From contig UQQZ01000046.1 in the NCBI GenBank assembly GCA_900543305.1, positions 1 through 20,559 of the forward strand: a DNA stretch of 20,559 nt. Reading direction: 5' to 3'. This stretch comes from an uncultured Oscillospiraceae bacterium. GTDB taxonomy: Bacteria; Bacillota; Clostridia; Oscillospirales; Acutalibacteraceae. Position 1 is the first letter of the stretch; every line of letters begins with the position of its first letter. Positions 14,240 to 20,559 of the stretch are shown one piece after another. A program made the position numbers and the translations under genes. Under the pieces are notes generated by a model, which did no database searches, was not told the origin of the DNA, and saw only the letters and a list, made by a program, of their open reading frames with translations.

Positions 14240-15682
14240 ATGATGGGTCAGTTGCGGTGGCGTGGCACTTGGGGAAAGTTTTGGCGCTTTTTGGGCCTGA
14301 CGGCTTCCATGGCCGTTTTGCTTTTCCTGTTTGCCTTTTTAGGAGCGGAATCCTCTTCCCCGGTTCAGGTGGGACCGGCGGAAGGAGACATTCTCCTGCT
14401 GGAAGACAGAGAAGATGTCTGCTGCCTGGTCTTCCAAACTGCCACGGGCACTCGCTTGCAGGTATTGGATGCCGCCGGCAGCGGAATCTTGTATCAGGAG
14501 AATCTGGACTGCTCCTTGCAGTGGGCTGCCCTACGGGACGGGACACTTTACCTGTTGGAGCAGCAGGATACCGGTCCCACTCTGTCCCAATGGAACCTTC
14601 AGCTGGAACGGACTGACGTTTGGCCTTTGCCTGTAGCCTCGGATGGGGTTTCTCTATCCGTGTGCGACAGCATGGGCCGTTTTTACTATGTGGACCCCTC
14701 CCATCCCTCGGCTCTCTGGTCTGTGGGACCCCACGAGACCCAAGGGGTTCAGGTGGAGTATCCGGGATCGGGAAGCATTCAGTTTCTAGCGGGGACCAGC
14801 CAGGGAACCCTCTATCTGATGGCAGGAGGTAAACTCTGGAGAACCTCCGACCCGAGCCTCGGTTCCTGGACCTCCGCTTCCGCCACCTTCGCTCCCCTGT
14901 ACCTGTTGGGAGAGCAGTGTTATGTGGATCTGCTGGGCAGACTGTACCGGTGGGAAGAAGGGGCCTCTCCCCAGCTGGAAACTTCCGGCCTGGGAAAAGA
15001 CCGGCTTCTGGCGGCCCTGGATCGGGAAGAACACCTGCTGGTTCCCGGCTCTGACGGAACCCTGCAATGCTGTTCCCTGTCCGGCGGAGTACTGGAAAGC
15101 GTTTCGGTCTTCGGGGAGCCTCAGGCCCTCTGCGGCAGCGGCATCCTCTCCCAAGAAGGGGGATACTATTGGTTTACGTCGGCCCGGTTTTACCAGACGC
15201 CTCCTACCTTATCCCCTTCTCCTTCGGTTTCTGCAGACCACACTCCCAGCCCTACTCCCTCCTTGGGTCCTTCCCTGAGCCCTTCCTTTTCTCCCAGCGT
15301 GGCTCCTTCTCCCGGTTTGTCTCCCCAACCCACCGATCTTTTCTCTGAAGAGGGAGATCTTCTGGTGACGAATGCAGGGACCACCGTAGACGATTTAATC
15401 CAGTGGCTGATTCCGGAATCAGTGTTGATTCAACGCCCCGATGGGGAAACGGTCACCTCCGGCTCTCTGGCCACCGGGATGACTGCGGGAGAATACACGC
15501 TTGTGGTGCTGGGAGATTGTGACGGCACCGGTTCGGTGACGAAATCGGATCTGCGCCAAGGGCAGCTTTTCCTGCTGGATGAGGAAACGGGAACCCACCC
15601 GCAACGGCGGGCTGCCGATCTGGATGGAGACGGATCCCTCACCACGGTGGACCTGGTCCTTCTATCCCAACTCATTTCCTGA
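14240..15682 (+). CDS. Membrane-anchored protein with C-terminal dockerin domain
   Basis: This 480-aa protein has a single N-terminal hydrophobic segment (about 17-35) acting as signal anchor. A region of short repeated beta-strand patterns (about 45-315), rich in G/S/L with several LYLL- and YYV-type strands, suggests a beta-propeller-like fold. A Ser/Pro/Thr-rich linker spans about 321-366. A small beta domain (367-424) ends YTLVVLGDCDG, and a type-I dockerin-like pair of Ca-binding loops follows: DCDGTGSVTKSD at 426-437 and DLDGDGSLTTVD at 460-471. The small domain plus dockerin combination is common in secreted Clostridia proteins. No catalytic motif was recognised. The ATG at 14240 (or 14243) follows a weak GGGGAA site; the frame is open to a TTG at 14162 inside the previous gene, judged less likely. 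Confidence 0.82.
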   Translation: MMGQLRWRGTWGKFWRFLGLTASMAVLLFLFAFLGAESSSPVQVGPAEGDILLLEDREDVCCLVFQTATGTRLQVLDAAGSGILYQENLDCSLQWAALRDGTLYLLEQQDTGPTLSQWNLQLERTDVWPLPVASDGVSLSVCDSMGRFYYVDPSHPSALWSVGPHETQGVQVEYPGSGSIQFLAGTSQGTLYLMAGGKLWRTSDPSLGSWTSASATFAPLYLLGEQCYVDLLGRLYRWEEGASPQLETSGLGKDRLLAALDREEHLLVPGSDGTLQCCSLSGGVLESVSVFGEPQALCGSGILSQEGGYYWFTSARFYQTPPTLSPSPSVSADHTPSPTPSLGPSLSPSFSPSVAPSPGLSPQPTDLFSEEGDLLVTNAGTTVDDLIQWLIPESVLIQRPDGETVTSGSLATGMTAGEYTLVVLGDCDGTGSVTKSDLRQGQLFLLDEETGTHPQRRAADLDGDGSLTTVDLVLLSQLIS

Positions 15683-15692
15683 CTGCAAATGG

Positions 15693-15725
15693 AATCCTCC
15701 GTCCCGCCGGACGGGGGATTTTTTC
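15693..15725 (+). terminator. Terminator after the dockerin protein gene
   Basis: AATCCTCCGTCC pairs with GGACGGGGGATT (one T-G pair) across a 4-base loop, followed by TTTTTTC. It begins 10 bases after the stop codon. Confidence 0.9.
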
Positions 15726-15762
15726 TCTGTAACCGGAGGGAAAAATTTCGGGGAAAAGGGCG

Positions 15763-15791
15763 TTGCGTGGGATCGTGTTCTGTGCTAAGAT
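15763..15791 (+). promoter_or_regulatory. Promoter of the alpha-galactosidase gene
   Basis: TTGCGT (15763-15768) and TAAGAT (15786-15791) are 17 bases apart, and TG one base before the -10 makes it an extended -10 promoter. The predicted start near 15798 leaves a leader of about 30 bases. No catabolite-repression site was recognised. Confidence 0.65.
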
Positions 15792-15827
15792 GAGGAAAAA
15801 GATTCCCTATGGAAAGGGGCAAATACC

Positions 15828-18011
15828 ATGCCGATTCTTTTCGATGAAAAAAACCGCGTCTTTAAACTGGACGCCAAAGGCTTTACCTATGCCTTCATGG
15901 TCTATCAGGAAAATTACCTGGTTCACCTGTACGCTGGGGCTCCCATCCCCGACACAGACCTTTCCTATTTGATGTACCGGGGCCGGTTCGACTCTTTGAG
16001 CCCCTATAACACCAAGGTGGACGACCCCCACTTCTCCGTGGACATCAATCCTATGGAGTACCCTACCAGCGGCGCCGGTGATTTCCGGATCTCTGCCTTG
16101 TCCGTCCGAGGAGAGTATGGGGATGCGGTCACCGATATCCGTTATGTGTCCCACAAAATCTACCCTGGCAAGCCCGCTCTTCCCGGCCTGCCTGCCACCT
16201 TCGACACCCAGGGCACCGCTCAGACCCTGGAAGTGGAAGCTCTGGACGGAGTCACCGGCGTGAAGGTCACTCTGCTCTACACGGTCTTCGAGGACTATCC
16301 TGTTCTGGCCCGGAGCGTCCGAGTGGAAAACACCGGTCATGCTCCCGTTGATCTGGAGCGTGTCTACAGCGCTTGTCTGGAGCTGCCCACCATGGATCTG
16401 GACTTGATTCACCTGTATGGCAAGTGGGCCAAGGAAAACACCACGGTGCGGGATCCCCTCCACCACGGAATTCAGGCCATCCATTCCAAACGGGGCATGA
16501 CCGGCCCCAACCACAACCCCTTTGCCGCTTTGGCACGTCACACCGCCACGGAGGAGTCCGGGGAAGTGTGGGGCATGAATTTGATCTACAGCGGCAACTT
16601 CGCCATCGACATCGAAGTGGATACCCGGGGCTGTCCTCGGGTGCTTCTGGGCATCAATCCCGAAGAGTTCCGTTGGCATCTGGAGCCCGGCGAAACCTTC
16701 CAGACCCCGGAAGCCGTCCTGGTGTACTCTTCCCAGGGCGTGGGCGCTATGAGCCGCACTTTCCACCATTTCTACCTGGACCATCTCTGCCGGAGCCAGT
16801 GGACCAAAAAGAAGCGTCCCCTGCTCATCAACAGCTGGGAAGCTGCCTTCTTCGACTTTGACGACGACAAGCTGGTGGAGTTCGCCAAGGAGGCCAAGGA
16901 ACTGGGCATCGAAATGCTGGTGATGGATGACGGCTGGTTCGGCGACCGCCATGACGACCACCGAGCTTTGGGCGACTGGTACGTCAACGAAAACAAGCTT
17001 AAGGGCGGCTTGTCCCACCTTATCGAACGGGTCAATGCTATGGGCGTGAAGTTCGGCATCTGGTACGAGCCGGAAATGATCAATCCCGACAGCGACCTCT
17101 ATCGGGCCCATCCCGATTGGGCCATCCGGGCCAAGGGAAGGGAACATTCCATTTCCCGGTATCAGTGCGTGCTGGATATGACCCGTCAGGACGTGCGGGA
17201 CAACATCTTCCAGCAAATGTTTGACGTGATTTCCCAAAACAACATCGAATACATCAAATGGGACTGCAACCGGCACATCACCGAAGCCGCCAGCGCCTTG
17301 CTGCCTCCCCAGCGCCAAGGGGAATTCTTCCACCGCTATGTGCTGGGCGTCTACGATCTGATGGACCGAATTACCTCCACCTTCCCCCAGATCCTTCTGG
17401 AGAACTGCTCCTCCGGCGGCGGACGGTTTGATGCGGGTATGCTCTACTACTCTCCCCAGATCTGGGCCAGCGACAACACCGATCCCATTGAGCGGCTGAG
17501 CATTCAGTTCGGCGCCTCCCTGTGCTACCCCATTGCCTCTTTGGGCGCCCATGTGTCCGCCAGCCCTCGGGCCGGCTTGGTGACCAAGGGCAATGTGGCC
17601 ATGTGCGGCACCTTCGGCTACGAGTTGGATCCCCGGACCTTGACGGAAGAGGAACGGGAAATTGTCAAAAAGCAGGTGGCCGATTACCACAAGTACTATG
17701 ACTTGATCCACTACGGAGATTTCTACCGGATCACTTCCCCCACGGAAAATCCATTCCTCTGCGACTGGGCCTTTGTAAGCCCCGACAAAAAGGAAGTGCT
17801 GTTCACCCGCGTGGTGATGCGGCGGCAGGACAACTTGTATCTGCCTCTGTATCTTCCCGGACTGGATCCGGAGAAGAGATACACCGACGAGGACACCGGC
17901 AAAACCTACTCCGGTGCTTTGCTGATGCACGGAGGCCTGGACCTTTCTGTCTACGATCTCAGCGAGAACGCCGACGGGGATAGCCTGGTCAAACACTTTA
18001 TTGCCGAATAA
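15828..18011 (+). CDS. GH36 alpha-galactosidase
   Basis: This 727-aa protein matches GH36 in length and domain order: an N-terminal beta-supersandwich (about 1-325), a (beta/alpha)8 catalytic barrel (about 330-640) and a C-terminal beta domain. Signature motifs are MDDGWFGDRHDDHRALGDWYVN, KFGIWYEPEMINPDSDLYR, IKWDCNRHI with Asp479 as nucleophile, LENCSSGGGRFD and WASDNTDPIERL with Asp549 as acid/base. These positions are within one residue of the characterised Geobacillus AgaA (478/548). It hydrolyses terminal alpha-1,6-galactosides such as melibiose, raffinose and stachyose. No signal peptide is visible, so it is probably cytosolic and needs an importer, which is not in the window. A GGAAAGGGG site precedes the ATG. 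No intrinsic terminator was seen before the tRNA promoter. Confidence 0.96.
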   Translation: MPILFDEKNRVFKLDAKGFTYAFMVYQENYLVHLYAGAPIPDTDLSYLMYRGRFDSLSPYNTKVDDPHFSVDINPMEYPTSGAGDFRISALSVRGEYGDAVTDIRYVSHKIYPGKPALPGLPATFDTQGTAQTLEVEALDGVTGVKVTLLYTVFEDYPVLARSVRVENTGHAPVDLERVYSACLELPTMDLDLIHLYGKWAKENTTVRDPLHHGIQAIHSKRGMTGPNHNPFAALARHTATEESGEVWGMNLIYSGNFAIDIEVDTRGCPRVLLGINPEEFRWHLEPGETFQTPEAVLVYSSQGVGAMSRTFHHFYLDHLCRSQWTKKKRPLLINSWEAAFFDFDDDKLVEFAKEAKELGIEMLVMDDGWFGDRHDDHRALGDWYVNENKLKGGLSHLIERVNAMGVKFGIWYEPEMINPDSDLYRAHPDWAIRAKGREHSISRYQCVLDMTRQDVRDNIFQQMFDVISQNNIEYIKWDCNRHITEAASALLPPQRQGEFFHRYVLGVYDLMDRITSTFPQILLENCSSGGGRFDAGMLYYSPQIWASDNTDPIERLSIQFGASLCYPIASLGAHVSASPRAGLVTKGNVAMCGTFGYELDPRTLTEEEREIVKKQVADYHKYYDLIHYGDFYRITSPTENPFLCDWAFVSPDKKEVLFTRVVMRRQDNLYLPLYLPGLDPEKRYTDEDTGKTYSGALLMHGGLDLSVYDLSENADGDSLVKHFIAE

Positions 18012-18026
18012 ATCCCCATTTTCCAG

Positions 18027-18055
18027 TTGACATCTGGCCATTTCCTTGCTATAAT
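18027..18055 (+). promoter_or_regulatory. Consensus promoter of tRNA-Lys
   Basis: TTGACA (18027-18032) and TATAAT (18050-18055) both match the sigma-A consensus perfectly with the optimal 17-base spacer. The -35 box starts 16 bases after the GH36 stop codon. This suits a highly expressed stable RNA. Confidence 0.9.
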
Positions 18056-18059
18056 AAAT

Positions 18060-18081
18060 AAGCTGTCCAGGTGGACAGCTT
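18060..18081 (+). other. Perfect hairpin between the tRNA promoter and tRNA-Lys
   Basis: AAGCTGTCC and GGACAGCTT form a 9-bp perfect stem with a 4-base loop (AGGT). It begins at about the predicted transcription start and ends 4 bases before the tRNA. It may be a 5'-leader structure removed by RNase P processing, or a DNA operator. Confidence 0.6.
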
Positions 18082-18085
18082 AGAT

Positions 18086-18161
18086 GACTCATTAGCTCAG
18101 TCGGTAGAGCACTTGACTTTTAATCAAGGTGTCCGGGGTTCGAATCCCCGATGGGTCACCA
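18086..18161 (+). tRNA. tRNA-Lys (anticodon UUU)
   Basis: All four arms can be drawn. The acceptor GACTCAT pairs with ATGGGTC (one T-G pair), the D arm reads AGCTCAGTCGGTAGAGC, the anticodon stem CTTGA/TCAAG encloses loop CTTTTAA with TTT anticodon, and the T arm is CCGGGGTTCGAATCCCCG. The discriminator A and CCA are encoded, giving 76 bases. It is transcribed from the consensus promoter at 18027-18055 and followed directly by a terminator. Confidence 0.97.
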
Positions 18162-18216
18162 AAAAAGCCTAGCATTTACGCCATTTTTAAGCGTTTTTGC
18201 TAGGCTTTTTTATTTT
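18161..18216 (+). terminator. Terminator of tRNA-Lys
   Basis: AAAAAAGCCTAGCA (18161-18174) pairs perfectly with TGCTAGGCTTTTTT (18198-18211), with a small inner ACGC/GCGT stem, and ends in a T-rich stretch. It begins at the last base of the encoded CCA. Confidence 0.92.
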
Positions 18217-18742
18217 TGAAAATACCGGTTTTTGCGTGTTTTGACGGCAGCTAGGTAGTCAAAAGGTAGTCTTTTTCACTAAATACGCACAAACAAGTTT
18301 TTAAAAAAAAATGCTGGACCTTAAAATCATGTAGAACGACCAGTCAAAGCAGGAACAAAGGGGTGACACCTCACAAAACCGTCTATATTCTTCTATTGGT
18401 CCATGATTCTTATGGATTTTATTCCAATTTACACTTACCTTAATTTTTAAACCAAAAACGCAAATGATAGTGCTTACAGGTAATAGTTCCTCTCAAAATA
18501 GCTGCTTAAAGAAAAAGCTTTTCAGTTATAGAAAAGTCAATTATCATACGGCATTATTAAATTGATAGGTGACAAAATTGCAGAAGCCAAATCAAGCCAA
18601 ATGAAATCGAATTAAGTTAAAAAAGGCTTTGAAAATCTTGATTTTTTCATAGCATTATGATACAGTTTAGTTGCGTAGATAGGTCAACCCTGTGTTGCAT
18701 AGAATATACTTATGGTAAAGAGAAGAATGGAGGTGGCCGGAT
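18217..18742. other. AT-rich stretch without a convincing gene
   Basis: About 525 bases downstream of the tRNA are much more AT-rich than the flanking chromosome and contain no supportable coding region; the longest ATG frame I traced is 33 codons with no ribosome-binding site. Visible structure is limited to the 8-bp direct repeat at 18253-18271, several A- and T-runs and a weak stem around 18632-18650. It may carry attachment-site arm sequences and the promoter of the small-ORF/GNAT cassette, but no clear -35/-10 pair was found. Confidence 0.6.
18253..18271 (+). repeat. Tandem 8-bp direct repeat near tRNA-Lys
   Basis: AGGTAGTC occurs at 18253-18260 and again at 18264-18271, an 11-bp period, so both copies lie on the same face of the helix. 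The location about 90 bases after a tRNA and at the edge of foreign-looking DNA resembles arm-type integrase binding sites, but this is inference. Confidence 0.5.
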
Positions 18743-18901
18743 ATGACTGCTAATACTGGCAAGGATAATAATATTTATGTTCTTGGACGGAAAAAGAATG
18801 AAAAGGTTGACATTCCTGCCGTTTCCAGAGAAATTTTAGAAACGGCCAAACGAGTTGCCGAAAAGTATGGATTTGGGACGGGAAAAAGTGAAAAACAATA
18901 A
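18743..18901 (+). CDS. Small 52-aa protein, candidate antitoxin
   Basis: The ATG at 18743 is preceded by a strong GGAGGTGG site, and the frame encodes 52 residues starting MTANTGKDNNIYVLGRKKNE and ending FGTGKSEKQ. It is charged and Lys/Glu-rich; residues about 25-43 (PAVSREILETAKRVAEKYG) should form an amphipathic helix. I do not recognise a family, and no ribbon-helix-helix or other DNA-binding motif is obvious. Its 3' end overlaps the following GNAT gene, an arrangement that implies translational coupling and is typical of toxin-antitoxin pairs, where the small upstream gene is the antitoxin. That role is inferred from position only. It is AT-rich like its neighbour and unlike the chromosome around it. 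Confidence 0.6.
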   Translation: MTANTGKDNNIYVLGRKKNEKVDIPAVSREILETAKRVAEKYGFGTGKSEKQ

Positions 18902-19421
18902 TGGGAAAATAATAACACTGTTTTCCAAAGAACATTTTGGGTTGGCTTCGAAATTCGAAGTCGACCCATCTTCTTGTGGAAATCCGGGATATTATAAAGA
19001 CTACTTGATGTATAGTGCTTTATCTGATAACATGTCAGGTAAATCTACAACTCATATTCTTCTTGATACTAACACTTCTTCCATAGCAGGTTTTATAACT
19101 CTAAAAGCTACAGCTCTTCTTACGGAGTTGGATCATAATTTATTTTCTGGAGAGCCTGCTCTTGAAATATACAATCTTGCTGTTTCTAAAGATTATCAGC
19201 GACAAGGTATTGGAAGAGACCTGGTTTACTTAGCGATTTTTATAACCAAATCATTAAATGAATCTTTTGTCGGAATAAGGAATATTGTGCTAACTGCAGA
19301 TCCGAAAGCGGTTGGATTTTATGAGAAACTAGAATTTCAGAAACTTTCTGACTATTATTTACTTCCCAAGGATAGTCAAAACAAATCATGTGTCCCTATG
19401 ATCATGAAAATCTATACATAA
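18888..19421 (+). CDS. GNAT acetyltransferase resembling TacT/AtaT-type toxins
   Basis: From the GTG at 18888 this is a 177-aa GNAT protein. After an N-terminal helical segment (FSKEHFGLASKFE, then YYKDYLMYSALSDN), the strands STTHILLDTNTSSIAGFITLKA and ALEIYNLAVSKDYQRQGIGRDLVYLAI form the core; QRQGIG is the acetyl-CoA-binding motif A. VGIRNIVLTADPKAVGFYEKLEFQKL is the C-terminal motif B region. This layout, with a 'TTH...D' strand and a LAVxxxYQxxGIG motif, is seen in acetyltransferase toxins that acetylate aminoacyl-tRNA, but also in other GNATs. The start is uncertain: an ATG at 18867 adds 7 codons but has no ribosome-binding site. Either start overlaps the small upstream ORF. AT-rich codon use suggests horizontal transfer. 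Confidence 0.85.
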   Translation: MKNNNGKIITLFSKEHFGLASKFEVDPSSCGNPGYYKDYLMYSALSDNMSGKSTTHILLDTNTSSIAGFITLKATALLTELDHNLFSGEPALEIYNLAVSKDYQRQGIGRDLVYLAIFITKSLNESFVGIRNIVLTADPKAVGFYEKLEFQKLSDYYLLPKDSQNKSCVPMIMKIYT

Positions 19422-19422
19422 G

Positions 19423-19475
19423 CAAAAAAAAGCCCGCAGGCGCCGGTTGATGGCCGGTACTCTGCGGGCTTTCTT
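19423..19475. terminator. Bidirectional terminator between the GNAT and endolysin genes
   Basis: AGCCCGCAG (19431-19439) pairs with CTGCGGGCT (19462-19470), with a further CCGG/CCGG inner stem. On the minus strand it runs into eight T residues, giving a strong terminator for the endolysin gene. On the plus strand a shorter TTTCTTG tail may terminate the GNAT transcript, whose stop codon is 10 bases away. Confidence 0.88.
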
Positions 19476-19525
19476 GTGGGGCGGGAATTTACCCTTTCTG
19501 GAGCTGGGGAGGCCTGGGCCGCCGT

Positions 19526-20374
19526 TTATCGGGCCGCGTTTTCGTGGTAGTTTTTGAGCATCTGCTCGGCTTCCTCCCGGGTGATGTGGCTCCGGGGACG
19601 CAGGTTGCCGTCCGGGTCTCCCTGGATCACTCCCTGTTCCACCGCCCAGGCCTGGGCCTTTTCTCCCCAGCCATCCGACGCGGGCTTTTTGGCCAGCTCG
19701 TTCTGGTAGGCCTGGAGCTCTTCTCTTGCGATCTTCCGTACCTGTGCTTCTGTCAATTCCGGTTCCTCCTTTGTGTCCTCCCCGCCGGTCATCCCTCGGA
19801 TGATGCTGGGATAATCCTTATAGGCCCAGTTGCCGTCAAATGTCTGGCCAGCAATGACCATTTTGTTGGTGTACTGCCAGATTCCATACTCTCCCTGGTA
19901 CTGGCACTCTGTGTGATACTGAGCCACCCACTTGTCCCACTGGGCAAAGGCAGGATCCGTCAGGTAGTCCTGCCACCAGCTGGTGGAGGCGTACACCCCC
20001 ACATAGAGTCCTGCGGCTTCCATGGTGTCGCAGAAACCCTGGGCCGCTCCGGCCAGGTCGCCTCCCAAAGTGGAGTTGGCCTCCATGTCGAACCAGACGC
20101 CGTACAGGGGCTTCCGGCCCCCCAGCATCCGCAGGCAGTGCTTGGCCTCCGCCACGCCCCCGGCCCGGTCCCGGGCATAGCTGAAATGGTACACCCCATA
20201 GGGCATGCCGCCCGCTTCCAGCAGCCGGAGATTCTGCTCGATGCCGCTGTCCTGCTGGCCGGGGTAATCACTGCCAAAGCCGGTTTTACAGATCACGAAC
20301 TGGATCCCCGCCGCCCGCAGCTGGGCCACGCTGACCCGGATGGGGCCGGAGATATCCACGCCTTTTACTGCCAT
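19526..20374 (-). CDS. Phage-type GH25 endolysin with C-terminal SLH-like motif
   Basis: This 282-aa protein starts with a GH25 muramidase domain (about 1-190). VKGVDISG has Asp7, YGVYHFSYA follows at 59-67 and GVWFDMEAN carries Asp96 and Glu98, the expected catalytic pair; WQYTN at 166-170 is also conserved. GH25 enzymes cut the MurNAc-GlcNAc bond of peptidoglycan. A charged linker (about 197-232) leads to a segment WAVEQGVIQGDPDGNLRPRSHITREEAEQML (243-272 approx.) that fits one S-layer homology (SLH) repeat and could bind the cell wall. No signal peptide is present, as expected for a holin-dependent endolysin. The second ATG was chosen because GGAGG lies 7 bases before it; the first overlaps the holin stop codon. 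The gene follows the holin gene directly. Confidence 0.92.
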   Translation of the reverse strand: MAVKGVDISGPIRVSVAQLRAAGIQFVICKTGFGSDYPGQQDSGIEQNLRLLEAGGMPYGVYHFSYARDRAGGVAEAKHCLRMLGGRKPLYGVWFDMEANSTLGGDLAGAAQGFCDTMEAAGLYVGVYASTSWWQDYLTDPAFAQWDKWVAQYHTECQYQGEYGIWQYTNKMVIAGQTFDGNWAYKDYPSIIRGMTGGEDTKEEPELTEAQVRKIAREELQAYQNELAKKPASDGWGEKAQAWAVEQGVIQGDPDGNLRPRSHITREEAEQMLKNYHENAAR

Positions 20375-20376
20375 GT

Positions 20377-20559
20377 TCATTCCTCCTTTCTGGGCTGAGT
20401 GTAAGTAAGGGCCTGGGCGCTGTCGCTGATGCCGGCAGTGGTTGGGTCGTTGACCACCCCCAGGATTACCAGCAGGGCAAAGACTGCGTTGACCACAGCC
20501 AGCAGCTTGTTGCCCAGATCTCCCAGATCCAGGCGCAAGTTGAATACCGCCGCCACCAC
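20377..20559 (-). CDS. Phage holin, phi-LC3 type, C-terminal part
   Basis: The visible 60 residues contain a hydrophobic helix (NKLLAVVNAVFALLVILGVV) followed by NDPTTAGISDSAQALTY, the strongly conserved tail of the phi-LC3-family holins (Phage_holin_1), and a charged end TQPRKEE. The usual N-terminal helix lies beyond the window edge; the GTG at the very edge is more likely an internal valine than the start. Holins form membrane pores that let the endolysin reach the wall at the end of infection. The stop codon sits 2 bases before the endolysin ATG, so the pair forms a coupled lysis cassette. Confidence 0.9.
   Translation of the reverse strand: MVAAVFNLRLDLGDLGNKLLAVVNAVFALLVILGVVNDPTTAGISDSAQALTYTQPRKEE

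Noticed and set aside
15807..18092. A 761-codon open frame antisense to the alpha-galactosidase gene
   Set aside because: The plus-strand frame has complete GH36 motifs, promoter and ribosome-binding site. The antisense frame reads as low-complexity H/V/G/Q-rich sequence with no motif, and results from GC-rich codon bias.
18464..18565. A 33-codon ORF in the AT-rich stretch after the tRNA
   Set aside because: It has no ribosome-binding site or recognisable feature, and short frames of this size are expected by chance in AT-rich DNA.
18162..20559. A second copy of the tRNA-Lys 3' end (attachment site) within the window
   Set aside because: I looked for the T-arm/acceptor sequence downstream of the tRNA and saw no repeat before the window edge, so the prophage boundary remains unproven.
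1..20559. CRISPR array, insertion sequence or transposase
   Set aside because: No regularly spaced repeat-spacer pattern, no transposase-like protein and no terminal inverted repeats were seen.

Overview
The window looks like chromosome from a GC-rich gut-type member of class Clostridia (Oscillospiraceae-like). This is inferred from gene content: an OadG-type Na+-pump decarboxylase subunit, a DUF4364 regulator, DegV, a dockerin-bearing surface protein, GH36 and GH130 enzymes. Shine-Dalgarno sites are strong and promoters are near-consensus sigma-A type. No marker in the window fixes genus or species.

Layout. 1-496 (minus) is the start of a biotin-dependent, Na+-pumping decarboxylase operon (OadG-like subunit, then a biotin carrier cut by the window edge), with its promoter near 603-631. 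689-6984 (minus) is a cell-envelope glycan operon: a sugar-phosphate transferase that primes undecaprenyl phosphate, a WecG/TagA ManNAc transferase, a UDP-GlcNAc 2-epimerase, an LtaS-like phosphoglycerol transferase and a GNAT acetyltransferase. It runs from a promoter at 6979-7007 to a strong terminator at 689-727. 7009-9714 (minus) holds housekeeping or metabolic genes: a ferredoxin-like aldo/keto reductase, a DUF2752 membrane protein and DegV. 9815-10951 (minus) is a GH130 mannoside phosphorylase. A 301-base divergent promoter region separates it from a plus-strand pair, a GT2 glycosyltransferase and a Wzx-type flippase, ended by a terminator at 13451-13507. Next come DUF4364 and a membrane-anchored dockerin protein (13597-15682), then a GH36 alpha-galactosidase (15828-18011) and a tRNA-Lys(UUU) under a consensus promoter.

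Directly after the tRNA the composition changes. 18212-19421 is visibly AT-rich. It has an 11-bp-period direct repeat close to the tRNA, about 500 bases with no convincing gene, and a two-gene cassette: a 52-aa ORF whose end overlaps a GNAT acetyltransferase of toxin-like architecture. Beyond a bidirectional terminator the sequence is GC-rich again and encodes, facing the tRNA, a GH25 endolysin and a phi-LC3-type holin that runs off the window. The simplest reading is a prophage, or remnant of one, inserted next to tRNA-Lys. Its lysis end faces the tRNA, and the GNAT cassette would be a cargo ('moron') gene pair. The integrase and second attachment site would lie outside the window.

How genes work together (inference): the 2-epimerase makes UDP-ManNAc and the WecG/TagA protein adds ManNAc to a lipid-linked sugar made by the priming transferase. 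The LtaS-like enzyme may decorate the resulting surface polymer with glycerol phosphate. The GT2 and flippase across the divergent region could extend and export a surface glycan. GH130 and GH36 act on mannosides and alpha-galactosides inside the cell.
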